From positions 496,001 through 560,000 of the forward strand of contig CAWEOA010000008.1 of assembly GCA_963810615.1 (NCBI GenBank): a stretch of DNA of 64,000 bases. Reading direction: 5' to 3'. The translations under genes were made by a program, and so were the position numbers. A model generated the notes under the pieces. It was given only the letters and a program-made list of their open reading frames with translations, did not search any database and was not told where the DNA came from. This document shows, one piece after another, positions 1 through 8,930 of the stretch (the first letter of the stretch is position 1; the number at the start of each line of letters is the position of its first letter). The stretch comes from JARRQJ01 sp963810615 (lineage in GTDB: Bacteria > Pseudomonadota > Gammaproteobacteria > DRLM01).

Positions 1-121
1 GGGCGGAGGTGATCTTGACTTCATAGGGCACGCCCAGCGAGCCCAGGGTGTCGAGGGTGGCCTGTACCACCGGTAAATCCGAATCGGAGCCCATTAAGAT
101 AGCGACAAACGGTTTGGTCAT
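1..121 (-). CDS. purE: N5-carboxyaminoimidazole ribonucleotide mutase PurE (N-terminal part)
   Basis: The first 40 codons are visible on the minus strand; the rest lies beyond the left edge of the window. The start, MTKPFVAILMGSDSDLP, carries the GSDSD phosphate-binding loop typical of class I PurE, which moves the carboxyl group of N5-CAIR to C4 in purine synthesis. It sits 29 bp downstream of purD on the same strand, so the two are probably co-transcribed. The start is an ATG at 119-121 with an AGGAAAG-type ribosome site in the purD-purE gap. Identification rests on this short but distinctive N-terminus. Confidence 0.88.
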   Translation of the reverse strand, partial: MTKPFVAILMGSDSDLPVVQATLDTLGSLGVPYEVKITSA

Positions 122-150
122 GGTGTCTTTCCTAAATTAGCGAAGAGTAT

Positions 151-1440
151 TTAGCGTTGTTGTTCGCGGGCGATGGCGCGGTAGCCGATGTCCGAACGGT
201 AATACACCTCGTTCCAGCGGATCTGACGAAGCAGCTCATAGGCGCGCAGCTTGGCTTGATAGACGTTGTCGCCCAGTGCGCAGGCGCACAACACCCGCCC
301 GCCCGCCGTGACGATCTGACCGTCCTGCTCCGCGGTACCGGCATGGAAGACCTTGGCGTCCGGCGCCTCCGCCGTCGGCAGCCCGCTGATTATATCGCCT
401 TTACGGTATTCGCCGGGATAACCCCCCGCCGCCATGACCACGCCCAGGGCCGGTCGCGGGTCCCATTGGGCCTTGATCTGATCCAGGCGCCCCTCCACCG
501 CCGCCTCGCACAGGCCGACCAGATCGGAACGTAGCCGCATCATGATGGGCTGGGTCTCCGGATCGCCGAAACGGCAATTGAATTCCAAGACCCGCGGGGT
601 GCCGTCCAGGCCTATCATCAGGCCGGCGTAGAGAAAACCGGTGTAGGGGATGCCGTCGGCGGCCATGCCGCGCACCGTGGGTTCGATTACCTCGCGCATG
701 ACCCGTGCGTGCACCGCCGGGGTGATGACCGGCGCGGGGGAATAGGCGCCCATGCCGCCGGTGTTGGGTCCTCGGTCGCCGTTGTCGCGGGCCTTGTGAT
801 CCTGGGAGGTGGCCATGGGCAGGATATGCGTGCCGTCCACCATGACGATGAAGCTGGCTTCTTCGCCCCTGAGCAAGTCCTCAATGACCACGCGATGACC
901 GGCGGCGCCGTAGGCGTTGCCCGCCAGCATGTCGCGCACCGCGTCTATGGCTTCGTCTTCCGTCTGGGCGAGGATCACGCCCTTGCCCGCGGCCAGGCCG
1001 TCGGCCTTGACCACGATGGGCGCCCCCTGTTCGCGAATGTAGGCGATGGCGGCATCGACGTCGGTGAAATTGCTATAAGCGGCGGTGGGAATGCGATGGC
1101 GGGCCAGAAAGTCCTTGGCATAGGCCTTGGAACCCTCCAGTTGCGCCGCGGCCCGGCTGGGACCGAAGCAGCGCAGGCCCGCCGCTTGAAAGGCGTCCAC
1201 CACCCCCGCCACCAAGGGTGCCTCGGGGCCGACGATGGTCAGTGCAATATCCCGGGTGCGGGCGAAGTCCACCAGTTCGGCCACCGACTCGGCGGCGATG
1301 GGGACATTCTCGATCTTAGCCTCCAGGGCGGTACCGGCATTGCCGGGGGCGACGAACACCTTATCCACCCGGGAAGATTGGGCCGCTTTCCAGGCGAGGG
1401 CGTGCTCGCGCCCGCCGCCGCCGATGATCAAAACCTGCAT
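151..1440 (-). CDS. purD: Phosphoribosylamine-glycine ligase (GAR synthetase)
   Basis: This 429-aa protein joins glycine to phosphoribosylamine with ATP, the second step of purine synthesis. It begins MQVLIIGGGGREHALAWK, the PurD nucleotide-fold signature, and continues with the ATP-grasp core (IVVKADGLAAGKGV, EASFIVMVDG, NTGGMGAYSP, LEFNCRFGDPETQ). An upstream in-frame start at 1584 would add 48 residues with no family similarity, so the ATG at 1440, behind a TGAGGCAAGC leader, was chosen. Length matches the family (about 430 aa). In most gammaproteobacteria purD follows purH directly; here about 5.8 kb of opposite-strand genes separate them. Confidence 0.96.
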   Translation of the reverse strand: MQVLIIGGGGREHALAWKAAQSSRVDKVFVAPGNAGTALEAKIENVPIAAESVAELVDFARTRDIALTIVGPEAPLVAGVVDAFQAAGLRCFGPSRAAAQLEGSKAYAKDFLARHRIPTAAYSNFTDVDAAIAYIREQGAPIVVKADGLAAGKGVILAQTEDEAIDAVRDMLAGNAYGAAGHRVVIEDLLRGEEASFIVMVDGTHILPMATSQDHKARDNGDRGPNTGGMGAYSPAPVITPAVHARVMREVIEPTVRGMAADGIPYTGFLYAGLMIGLDGTPRVLEFNCRFGDPETQPIMMRLRSDLVGLCEAAVEGRLDQIKAQWDPRPALGVVMAAGGYPGEYRKGDIISGLPTAEAPDAKVFHAGTAEQDGQIVTAGGRVLCACALGDNVYQAKLRAYELLRQIRWNEVYYRSDIGYRAIAREQQR

Positions 1441-1539
1441 GCTTGCCTCATGATTGCTGTTTTCGGATTGGGGTGCAAAAGGATACCGTATGCTCGCGGC
1501 GCTGTCTCGGCGTGGTGCTGAAGGCGGTGCGGAGGAACA

Positions 1540-1548
1540 TGTTAGAAT
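1540..1548 (+). promoter_or_regulatory. Candidate extended -10 promoter for the SBBP-repeat gene
   Basis: The string TGTTAGAAT is an extended -10 box (TGn followed by TAGAAT, five of six matches to TATAAT), 26 bp upstream of the GTG start at 1574. No convincing -35 was seen, which is usual for extended -10 promoters. It lies in the 133-bp divergent gap between purD and this gene. This is a pattern match only. Confidence 0.35.
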
Positions 1549-1573
1549 CGATTTACCTTGTGGCAGTGGATGA

Positions 1574-4246
1574 GTGAAGATCATGCGCGTGGCAGTCTCC
1601 CGGCGGGGATGGTGGGCATCTTGGTTTTTGGCAGGGAGCGCCGTGCTGGGTGCAGCGTGGTGGGGGCTGTATGGCGGCGTCGCAGGCCCATCCGGCGTCC
1701 CGCTCGCACTTGACGATAATACATCCGGCGCCGCTCAGGCTATCCTTGCCAAGCAGCCGCTGGCCTTCGAACCCAACCGCGGCCAGAGCGACGACCGGGT
1801 GCTGTTTCTCTCCCGTAATCCCGGCTATTCCTTGTTCCTGACTGCACAAGGGGCGGTGCTGGGTTTAAACGGCGTCGCGCAGCCGCTGAGTTTCACCTGG
1901 CAGGGCGCCAGCGCCAAGTCGCCGGTGCAGGGGATGGTGGCATTGCCTGCCAAGCATAATTACCTGCGAGGCAATAATCCCAAACGTTGGCAGCGCGACA
2001 TCCCCACGTATGAGAAGGTGCGCTATCCCAATCTTTATCCCGGCATCGACCTGGTCTACTACGGTCGGCAGCAACACTTGGAATATGACCTGGTGGTGGC
2101 GCCGGGCGCCGATCCTGCAGCGATTCGCCTGCGGGTGGCGGGCATGGACGCACTGCGCGTGGGTGACGATGGGGGATTGCGCCTACAGGTGGCGCACCGC
2201 GCCGTGACTCTGAGTAAGCCGGTCATATATCAAGAGACGGCGGGTGAAAGGCAGGCGGTGGCGGGCGGCTATGTATTGTTGGCGGATAATCAAGTGGGCC
2301 TGAAGCTGGCTAGCTATGACCGCAGCAAGCCGCTGGTCATCGACCCGGTGTTGAGTTACAGCAGTTATCTGGGCGGCAACGGACTCGATCAGGGTAAGGG
2401 TGTGGCGGTGGACGGCGCCGGTAACATCTATGTGGTGGGTCAAAGCGCTTCCGCGGATTTCCCGATCCAATCCGCCAGTCAGTCCACTTCGGGCGGAGAC
2501 ACCGATGCCTTCGTGGCCAAGTTCAATGCCGCCGGTACGCTGCAGTATGCGACCTATCTCGGCGGCAGCGGCACGGACCGGGGCTTTGCCATCGCTATGG
2601 ATAATGCCGATGCTGCCGTGTATATCGTCGGCGACACGGATTCCACAGATTTTCCTGTGACAGATGCAACCAGCAATAGCGGCGAAATCGACGCCTTTAT
2701 CGCCAAACTCAGTAGTAACGATTTGACGCCGGGATTCGCCAGCTATTTTGGTGGGAGCAAGGCCGAGGAGGCGCTGGGCGTAGCGGTGGACGGTTTCGGC
2801 AATGCCTACGTGGCGGGCGCCACCTTGTCGAATGATTTTCCTGCTCCGATTGGTGCGCTTAATCTCGGAAGTGGTGGCGAACATTGCGATGATCCGTCTA
2901 ACCCGGGAACAAAGATTCCCTGCTCGGACGCCTACGTGGTGAAGTACGATCCCACCGGGGTGAAGCAATACGCCACCTTTCTTGGCGGGTACTACGAGGA
3001 TGCTGCGACGGCGATCGCGGTCAACAGCGGCGGCGAGGCCTACCTGACCGGCATCACCTATAGCACGGATTTTCCGGTGGGCTCGAATGGCTTTCAACAA
3101 CACCACGCCGGCGGAAATGGCGACGCGTTTATCCTCAAGCTGGATAATTCGGGCGCTGTGGTTTATGGCACGTATCTGGGTGGCGGCGGCTGGGATCAGG
3201 GTCAGGCCATCGCTGTGGACGGCAGTGGAAATGTTTATGTGGCAGGGGCAACCAATTCCGGTTCCAGTACCTCTAGCAATCCTTTGCCGATACCTAGTGT
3301 CTCGGTGCAGCGTCAGTTCGGCGGCGGCAGCTACGACGCCTTTGCCGCCAAAATCACGCCCAGCAATCCCCTGAGTAGCCAGCTTCGCTATCTCACCTAT
3401 CTGGGGGGCGGAGGCAAGGATTTCGCCTACGGCATCGCGGTGGACGGCAACGGTAACGCCTATGTGGTGGGCGAAACCACCTCCACGGATTTCCCGCTGG
3501 ATACCGCATTGCAAACTAGTTGGTTCGGCGCAGGCAAGAACAACTGGGGCGATGCCTTTATCTCCAAGATCGATAAAGCCGGCTACTTCTTGAACTGGTC
3601 CACCTATCTCGGCGGCGGCGACGATGATTGGGCCAACAGCGTGGCCCTGGACGGCAGCGGCGGGATCTATGTGGCCGGCAGCAGTTTCTCCACGGATTTC
3701 CCGACGGAGAATCCCTTTCAGCCGAACAATGCAGGCAACGGTGATGCGCTGTTATTCAAGTTGATCGATTCTCCCGTGACCGCCGATTTACAGGTGGCTG
3801 TCAGCGCCACACCCGATCCGGTGGGCTCGGGCGAGACGCTCACCTATCAAGTAGTCGTAAGCAATCTCAGCACCAGCAATGACGCGGGCGGTGTGGTGAC
3901 GGTGACGACACTACCCGGCGGCATCAGTTTCAGCTCGGCAAGCCCGGCGGGGAGTTGTAGCGCCAGCGGCGCACAAGTGACATGCAATGTGGGATCCATC
4001 GCCGCGGGCGGCAGTGCGACCACCACCTTGCAAACGGTATCCAACACCGCAGGGGATATTACCTTCACCGCCAAAGTGGCGCGCGCCAATCAACCCGACC
4101 CAGATCTTTCCAATAATAGCGTCAGTGTGACTACTACGGCCGCGGTGGGCAGCAGCGGCGGTGGGGCCTGGTCCTTGGAATGGCTGGTCACTATGATTGT
4201 TTATGTCGTGAGAAGAAGGCGAGACGTAATACAGAGCTCGGTCTGA
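1574..4246 (+). CDS. Exported SBBP beta-propeller repeat protein with DUF11 domain and GlyGly-CTERM-like tail
   Basis: This 890-aa protein starts with a signal sequence (RRGWW then a hydrophobic stretch, residues about 8-35) and a DUF7948-like N-terminal module (EPNRGQSDDRVLFLSR, about 60-250). Seven SBBP repeats follow (about 255-735), each with a YLGG-type motif and a conserved VAVDGxGNxYVxG segment, as expected for a beta-propeller. A DUF11-type domain covers about 737-850. The end is a Gly-rich linker, a hydrophobic helix and an RRRR cluster, resembling GlyGly-CTERM sorting tails processed by rhombosortase. The GTG at 1574 is assigned as start; an ATG nine bases later is equally possible. 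The substrate is unknown; a surface role in adhesion or binding is an inference. The gene lies on the opposite strand within the pur block. Confidence 0.82.
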   Translation: MKIMRVAVSRRGWWASWFLAGSAVLGAAWWGLYGGVAGPSGVPLALDDNTSGAAQAILAKQPLAFEPNRGQSDDRVLFLSRNPGYSLFLTAQGAVLGLNGVAQPLSFTWQGASAKSPVQGMVALPAKHNYLRGNNPKRWQRDIPTYEKVRYPNLYPGIDLVYYGRQQHLEYDLVVAPGADPAAIRLRVAGMDALRVGDDGGLRLQVAHRAVTLSKPVIYQETAGERQAVAGGYVLLADNQVGLKLASYDRSKPLVIDPVLSYSSYLGGNGLDQGKGVAVDGAGNIYVVGQSASADFPIQSASQSTSGGDTDAFVAKFNAAGTLQYATYLGGSGTDRGFAIAMDNADAAVYIVGDTDSTDFPVTDATSNSGEIDAFIAKLSSNDLTPGFASYFGGSKAEEALGVAVDGFGNAYVAGATLSNDFPAPIGALNLGSGGEHCDDPSNPGTKIPCSDAYVVKYDPTGVKQYATFLGGYYEDAATAIAVNSGGEAYLTGITYSTDFPVGSNGFQQHHAGGNGDAFILKLDNSGAVVYGTYLGGGGWDQGQAIAVDGSGNVYVAGATNSGSSTSSNPLPIPSVSVQRQFGGGSYDAFAAKITPSNPLSSQLRYLTYLGGGGKDFAYGIAVDGNGNAYVVGETTSTDFPLDTALQTSWFGAGKNNWGDAFISKIDKAGYFLNWSTYLGGGDDDWANSVALDGSGGIYVAGSSFSTDFPTENPFQPNNAGNGDALLFKLIDSPVTADLQVAVSATPDPVGSGETLTYQVVVSNLSTSNDAGGVVTVTTLPGGISFSSASPAGSCSASGAQVTCNVGSIAAGGSATTTLQTVSNTAGDITFTAKVARANQPDPDLSNNSVSVTTTAAVGSSGGGAWSLEWLVTMIVYVVRRRRDVIQSSV

Positions 4247-4778
4247 GGGCCTGCTTGGGCCGGGTATTCCCGTAGCAATCAGTTTGCTCAGAAACCTCGC
4301 CTTGCAATCCTTAATAGCTAATAAGCTTGTTTTCTAAAGCCGCTGTTAACACCATCAATGCGGTAGTCCTCGCTGTTGGAGTCGCCTGGCACTTCAGCTC
4401 CCCTAAAGAAAGATCAAAACCGGCCGATACGGGATTTATTCCTGATCTGTCACGTCGAAGATTCAGGCATGGTTAACACGAACAGGGAATAGACACCACG
4501 GAAGGTTCAGTCACAGTGCCGGGAGTACAGCGATGTACTCCCAGTTTTTTTTGTGAAAGACACAGAGCTCGAAACTCGCGAGCGTAATGAATGACTCAAA
4601 TTATCCTTAAAGCAGGGTTTATATAAGACGCACTTAAGATTTGGCGACATTGTACGTTAAAGAGCGATAACAAGGTTTCGCTAGAAGTGCGCGCTATGGT
4701 GTCCCGGTCCGCTGGAATACCTCCTTGCAATAATTTGAACCCGTTTGATCCATCTTAATGGTTTTAGGGAGGTTGGTA
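4247..4778. other. Non-coding stretch downstream of the SBBP gene
   Basis: This stretch of about 530 bp has no convincing coding frame and is more AT-rich than its flanks. It contains one strong intrinsic terminator (4521-4552), 275 bp beyond the SBBP stop codon. The last 200 bp probably hold the promoter of the small lipoprotein gene, but no clear -35/-10 pair stood out. The distance between the upstream stop and the terminator leaves room for a short untranslated transcript. Confidence 0.6.
4521..4552 (+). terminator. Intrinsic terminator with perfect 9-bp stem and T8 run
   Basis: GGGAGTACA at 4521-4529 pairs perfectly with TGTACTCCC at 4534-4542 around a GCGA tetraloop. Two bases later comes a run of eight T. 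This is a textbook Rho-independent terminator for plus-strand transcription. Confidence 0.85.
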
Positions 4779-4934
4779 ATGAAGGTACTTAAAATAATCC
4801 TGTTAATCACTGGCTTGCTCGCTCTCAGCGCTTGCGGCGGCGGTTCCAGTTCCACCGCCAGCACCACCACTACGTCTAGCACGGTTAGCGGTGTGGCTAC
4901 AGCAGCTCAAGTCTCTGTTGTAACCGCGAAGTGA
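4779..4934 (+). CDS. Small lipoprotein, 51 aa, unknown function
   Basis: A short gene with a good ribosome site (AGGGAGG, 7 nt before the ATG) encodes a signal peptide ending in the lipobox LSAC, with the lipidated cysteine at residue 19. The mature part is only 33 residues: CGGG followed by a Ser/Thr-rich stretch and ending in TAK. No family was recognised. It ends 11 bp before the next gene, so the two are almost certainly co-transcribed. The pairing of a tiny lipoprotein with a large secreted protein suggests an accessory or anchoring role, which is only an inference. Confidence 0.75.
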   Translation: MKVLKIILLITGLLALSACGGGSSSTASTTTTSSTVSGVATAAQVSVVTAK

Positions 4935-4945
4935 AGGGAGATTCT

Positions 4946-7234
4946 ATGAACTTTATAAAACTGAACAACAAGTCCTTGGCACTTTCATTATTGGCCATTG
5001 GTGCGCTACCGCTGTCCGCAGCGGCAACGCCGTCGTCGACTTCGCCGTACGCCATCGACCCACAGAATTCCTATGTGCAGGATGCTACCTCGGAGGGGAT
5101 CAGCAACCTCAATATGGTGCTGTGCATCATGGATTCCATGAAGCCGGCAGACATGGTTAACAAGGGTGACTACATCGCCCTCATCGACATGAACAAGTGC
5201 GATAGCGGCAAGTCCAGCGGCAGCAGTTCTAGTTCTGATTCCACCGGCGCCTCGTCCGCCCCCAACTATATGACCGCTACCGTCAATGTTGCTCGGGCCA
5301 GCAATAGCGACCCCATGATAGGCAATTTTTGGATGTCCATGACGGAAGAGGGGCAGGCGATGGACATCTATGTGCACGCCAGCGCCACTCAGTCGCCGAC
5401 GGATAACCCACCCTATGGTACGTTCCGTTTGGACTACATCGGCAAGACCGCGGGTGCTTCACCGACCACCATGTTCAACGGTTACATCGACGCCAACGGC
5501 GCCGACGTCAACTATTTTGAAAACGGGCAGAATTCGAGTAATAATGCCCTGACCTTGCAGGCGACTTCCACCACTTCCGGTTCTGGCACTATGAATGTGC
5601 CGGATTGGTCCACCAACCCTCCGGGATCGCAGACTTTTAATTTCGCCTATGACGACGGCGAGACAGGTTTCCCCGCCGGGGTGTTTCGTCGCGTCAAGGG
5701 CACGGGCGATGTTTGCTTCGACCGTTCCAAGGCTAATGCCAAGAAGTCGGTATGGCGTTACGGCGTCTACGATGCCAATGACGGTACCCGGGTGGATCAG
5801 GCCAATCCCGGTTTTCCGGTGCAGGCGGACGATGGCAGCAATACCTATTTCGGTTATGCCAGTTACTGGGGCGTCAACTTTCAAGGGCTGGACCTGAATA
5901 GCTATGGGAATGGTGTAGTGTCCAATGTCGCCATTACCGATCAGCGGCCCAACAACCAAGAGACCTACACGCTGTACAAGAACAGCGGTAAGTTGACGAA
6001 GTGGGATCAACACCAATCGACGCTTACGGCGATGGATGGTATCCCCTTTAGCTATTGGGGCGATCTCACCGGTCAGACCAGTGACTCGAGCGTGACGGGT
6101 TCAGGTAACTGGACAATGCAATGGGATGATGCCCAGGGCAAATTCGTGGTTACCGGTAGCGAGAACTGCGGGAACAACGGCTGCACGCAGACCAGTCTCA
6201 CTACGCCGGCAACCGTGACCGGAACGATATTTGACAATTCGCCGGTATTCGGTTGGGCGCAGTCCTTCGGCGGTAACATCAATATTCCGCCACACAATGG
6301 AGGCGGGGCGCATGTCGGTAGCGACGTTGTCAATTACTATTCCCAGTCCGACGTTGTCCCTGGCGATGCCGGTGCTCCCACGGCGCTGTATTGTTTGAAT
6401 AACTGTCCCACCGCCACGTCATTGTCGGCCTTTGATGGCACCAATTCACCGTATGGTAATAGTACCGATAGCCAGTGGAACATGGCTGCCAGCTCGGCTA
6501 ACACCGTGTCCTACGGCTTCGACGCTAGCGGTCTTACGGAAAGCACCACTGTCTTAAATGTCAGCAACACCAGTGCGTTCACCGGCCAGTACCAGAACGG
6601 TGTTCAGAGCGGAAGGCTGTTTACCACGGCATTCTCGAATGCCAACTGTCCTCCCGGCTCTCCCGGTACTGCCGTTTGCGAAGACCCCAATCCTGCCACC
6701 TACTACACTTGGCAGACCGGTCCCAATCAGTGGAACCAGTCCCTGTGGTTGGTCAAGGGTAGTGACAGCAGCGTGGTGAGCTTCGATCCGCCGCAAAACG
6801 TGTCGTACACCGTGCCCACCGGGGCGGAGTACGGCAGCTATGCGGGCAAGACCATCCAACTGCAGTTCAATGGCTTCGGCAATTTGAATGGCATTCCGGG
6901 GCACTGCGTGAATCCAAATGACAATAGTGAGGTGGACTGCGGGCCGAATACCCGTTACGTGCCGGCCTTCGCCTTGCCGGATGGGGCCACCATGACGCTG
7001 ACGGGAACTACCAGCGGTTCTATCCCGGTCATCGTTAAGGCCCTGGATTCGGAACTGCGTCTGAGCAAGATTGCGGGCTGCACCGGGGTGAGTCTGGCAT
7101 CGCCTGCCGCGAACTTGACCCTGCCGGACTCCGCCGGACTGCATGATCCCAGCGCTTCTACCGACGCCGATTATGTGGGCACCAAGCCCACCGTGACGGA
7201 TGCGCCGAAGGTTATCGACGGCGTCATTCAGTAG
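4946..7234 (+). CDS. Large secreted protein of unknown function, 762 aa
   Basis: The product starts with a clear signal peptide (MNFIKLNNKSLALSLLAIG, cleavage likely after LSAAA). The mature protein is rich in Ser, Thr, Asn, Gly and aromatic residues, with a poly-Ser linker near residues 90-105. It has about a dozen scattered cysteines, some in close pairs (ENCGNNGCTQ, YCLNNCP), compatible with disulfides outside the cytoplasm. No CxxCH haem motif, transmembrane helix or C-terminal sorting tail was seen. The ATG at 4946 has GGGAG upstream and was preferred to a GTG at 4931 that overlaps the lipoprotein gene. Many SGN, GSG and WxxQ-type turns suggest beta-rich repeats, but no known domain was recognised. 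Confidence 0.8.
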   Translation: MNFIKLNNKSLALSLLAIGALPLSAAATPSSTSPYAIDPQNSYVQDATSEGISNLNMVLCIMDSMKPADMVNKGDYIALIDMNKCDSGKSSGSSSSSDSTGASSAPNYMTATVNVARASNSDPMIGNFWMSMTEEGQAMDIYVHASATQSPTDNPPYGTFRLDYIGKTAGASPTTMFNGYIDANGADVNYFENGQNSSNNALTLQATSTTSGSGTMNVPDWSTNPPGSQTFNFAYDDGETGFPAGVFRRVKGTGDVCFDRSKANAKKSVWRYGVYDANDGTRVDQANPGFPVQADDGSNTYFGYASYWGVNFQGLDLNSYGNGVVSNVAITDQRPNNQETYTLYKNSGKLTKWDQHQSTLTAMDGIPFSYWGDLTGQTSDSSVTGSGNWTMQWDDAQGKFVVTGSENCGNNGCTQTSLTTPATVTGTIFDNSPVFGWAQSFGGNINIPPHNGGGAHVGSDVVNYYSQSDVVPGDAGAPTALYCLNNCPTATSLSAFDGTNSPYGNSTDSQWNMAASSANTVSYGFDASGLTESTTVLNVSNTSAFTGQYQNGVQSGRLFTTAFSNANCPPGSPGTAVCEDPNPATYYTWQTGPNQWNQSLWLVKGSDSSVVSFDPPQNVSYTVPTGAEYGSYAGKTIQLQFNGFGNLNGIPGHCVNPNDNSEVDCGPNTRYVPAFALPDGATMTLTGTTSGSIPVIVKALDSELRLSKIAGCTGVSLASPAANLTLPDSAGLHDPSASTDADYVGTKPTVTDAPKVIDGVIQ

Positions 7235-7255
7235 AGATTAAGATTTTTGACTCTC

Positions 7256-7283
7256 AAGGCGCGCTTCGGCGCGCCTTTTTTTT
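7256..7283 (+). terminator. Intrinsic terminator after the secreted-protein gene
   Basis: GGCGCGC (7258-7264) and GCGCGCC (7269-7275) form a GC-rich stem with a TTCG loop, extended by an AA/TT pair and followed by a T run. It ends plus-strand transcription 22 bp after the 762-aa gene and just before the convergent purH stop. It lacks a good T run in the reverse direction. Confidence 0.9.
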
Positions 7284-7285
7284 GC

Positions 7286-8854
7286 CTAGTGCCGGAAGTG
7301 GCGCATGCCGGTGAACACCATGGCGATGCCGTGCTCGTCGGCGGCGGCGATCACTTCATCGTCGCGCATGGAGCCGCCCGGCTGGATGACGGCGGTGATA
7401 CCCACCTCGGCGGCGCTATCCAGGCCGTCGCGGAAAGGAAAGAAGGCATCGGAGGCCATCACCGAGCCTTGCACTTGCAAGCCGGCATCCGCTGCTTTGA
7501 TGGCGGCGATACGCGCACTATAGACGCGGCTCATCTGCCCCGCGCCCACGCCGACGGTCATGGCGTCCTTGGCGTAGACGATGGCGTTGGATTTGACGAA
7601 TTTCGCCACGCGCCAGGCAAACAATAAATCGCGCAGTTCGGTCTCGCCGGGGGTGCGGTGGGTGACGACTTTGAGTGCGGCGCGATTGACCATGCCGTTG
7701 TCGCGATCCTGCACCAGCAGGCCGCCGCTGACGCGTTTGTAGTCCAATTCCGGACTGCGGTCCGTCGCCCATTGGCCGCAGCTCAAGACCCGCACATTTT
7801 TTTTGGCGGCGAGCACGGGCAGTGCATCCTCCGCAATCGCCGGGGCGATGATCACCTCCACGAACTGGCGTTCGATGATGGCGCCGGCCGTCTCGGCATC
7901 CAGGGTCTGATTGAAGGCGATGATGCCGCCGAAGGCGGAGGTGGGATCGGTTTGGTAGGCGCGATCATAGGCCTCGAACAGGCTCCGGCCCACGGCAACC
8001 CCGCAGGGGTTGGCATGCTTGACGATGACGCAGGCCGGTCCTTCAGTGAAGCTCTTTGCGCATTCCACCGCCGCATCGGTGTCCGCGATATTGTTGAAGG
8101 ACAGTTCCTTGCCCTGTAATTGCCGGGCGGTGGCGATGCCGGCTTCGGCGGGTTGCCGCTCCACATAGAAGGCGGCCTGTTGATGGGGATTTTCCCCATA
8201 GCGCAGATCTTGGGTCTTGATGAATTGATGATTGTAGGTGTGGGGAAAGCGGCGGCGTTCACCGCTGTCCGCGATGGTGCCGAGATAATTGGCGATGGCG
8301 CCGTCGTACTGCGCAGTGTGTTCGAAGGCCTTCATTGCCAGGCGGAAGCGGGTCGCAGGATCGACGGCGCCGTGGTTGGCGCGCATCTCGCCCAGGACCG
8401 GCGAGTAGTCGGCGCTGTCCACCACCACGGTCACCGCGGCATGATTCTTTGCGGCGGCGCGTAACATGGTAGGCCCGCCGATGTCGATGTTCTCAATCGC
8501 CGTCGCCAGATCGCAGTCGGGGCGGGCAACGGTCTGCGCAAAGGGATAGAGATTGACCACCACCAGATCTATGGCGTCTATGCCGTGCTGCGCCATGACT
8601 TCATCATCGACACCGCGCCTCGCCAGCAGGCCGCCGTGAATCTTGGGATGCAAGGTCTTGATACGGCCGTCCATCATTTCAGGAAATCCGGTGTAGTCGG
8701 ATACCTCCCGGACGGGAATGCTGTTGTCCCGCAATAAGTTGGAAGTGCCGCCGGTGGACAGGATCTCCACGCCCTGGGCGGCCAGCTGCCGGGCGAACTC
8801 GACAACGCCGGTCTTATCGGAAACGCTGATCAACGCGCGTTGAATCTTCGCCAT
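7286..8854 (-). CDS. purH: Bifunctional IMP cyclohydrolase / AICAR formyltransferase
   Basis: This 522-aa enzyme catalyses the last two steps of IMP synthesis. The N-terminal MGS-like IMP cyclohydrolase domain (about 1-145) begins MAKIQRALISVSDKTG and has ILSTGGTSNLL. The C-terminal transformylase domain (about 150-522) has QDLRYGENPHQQAAFY and CVIVKHANPCGVA. It ends with FTGMRHFRH, the usual PurH ending. The ATG at 8854 was chosen because a 14-residue upstream extension has no family support. It lies 76 bp downstream of fis on the same strand, the conserved fis-purH order. The next pur gene on this strand, purD, is displaced by an inserted block. Confidence 0.97.
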   Translation of the reverse strand: MAKIQRALISVSDKTGVVEFARQLAAQGVEILSTGGTSNLLRDNSIPVREVSDYTGFPEMMDGRIKTLHPKIHGGLLARRGVDDEVMAQHGIDAIDLVVVNLYPFAQTVARPDCDLATAIENIDIGGPTMLRAAAKNHAAVTVVVDSADYSPVLGEMRANHGAVDPATRFRLAMKAFEHTAQYDGAIANYLGTIADSGERRRFPHTYNHQFIKTQDLRYGENPHQQAAFYVERQPAEAGIATARQLQGKELSFNNIADTDAAVECAKSFTEGPACVIVKHANPCGVAVGRSLFEAYDRAYQTDPTSAFGGIIAFNQTLDAETAGAIIERQFVEVIIAPAIAEDALPVLAAKKNVRVLSCGQWATDRSPELDYKRVSGGLLVQDRDNGMVNRAALKVVTHRTPGETELRDLLFAWRVAKFVKSNAIVYAKDAMTVGVGAGQMSRVYSARIAAIKAADAGLQVQGSVMASDAFFPFRDGLDSAAEVGITAVIQPGGSMRDDEVIAAADEHGIAMVFTGMRHFRH

Positions 8855-8930
8855 GCTCCCTACTCTCGATCGTGTCAGTGGATATATGCTTGCCAATAAA
8901 CGAAGCCGCCCAATGTGCGGCCATCGTCTG

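Noticed and set aside
2183..3514. 443-aa minus-strand open frame inside the SBBP gene
   Set aside because: It is antisense to seven recognisable repeats, has no family features and reflects the GC-rich third codon positions of the real gene.
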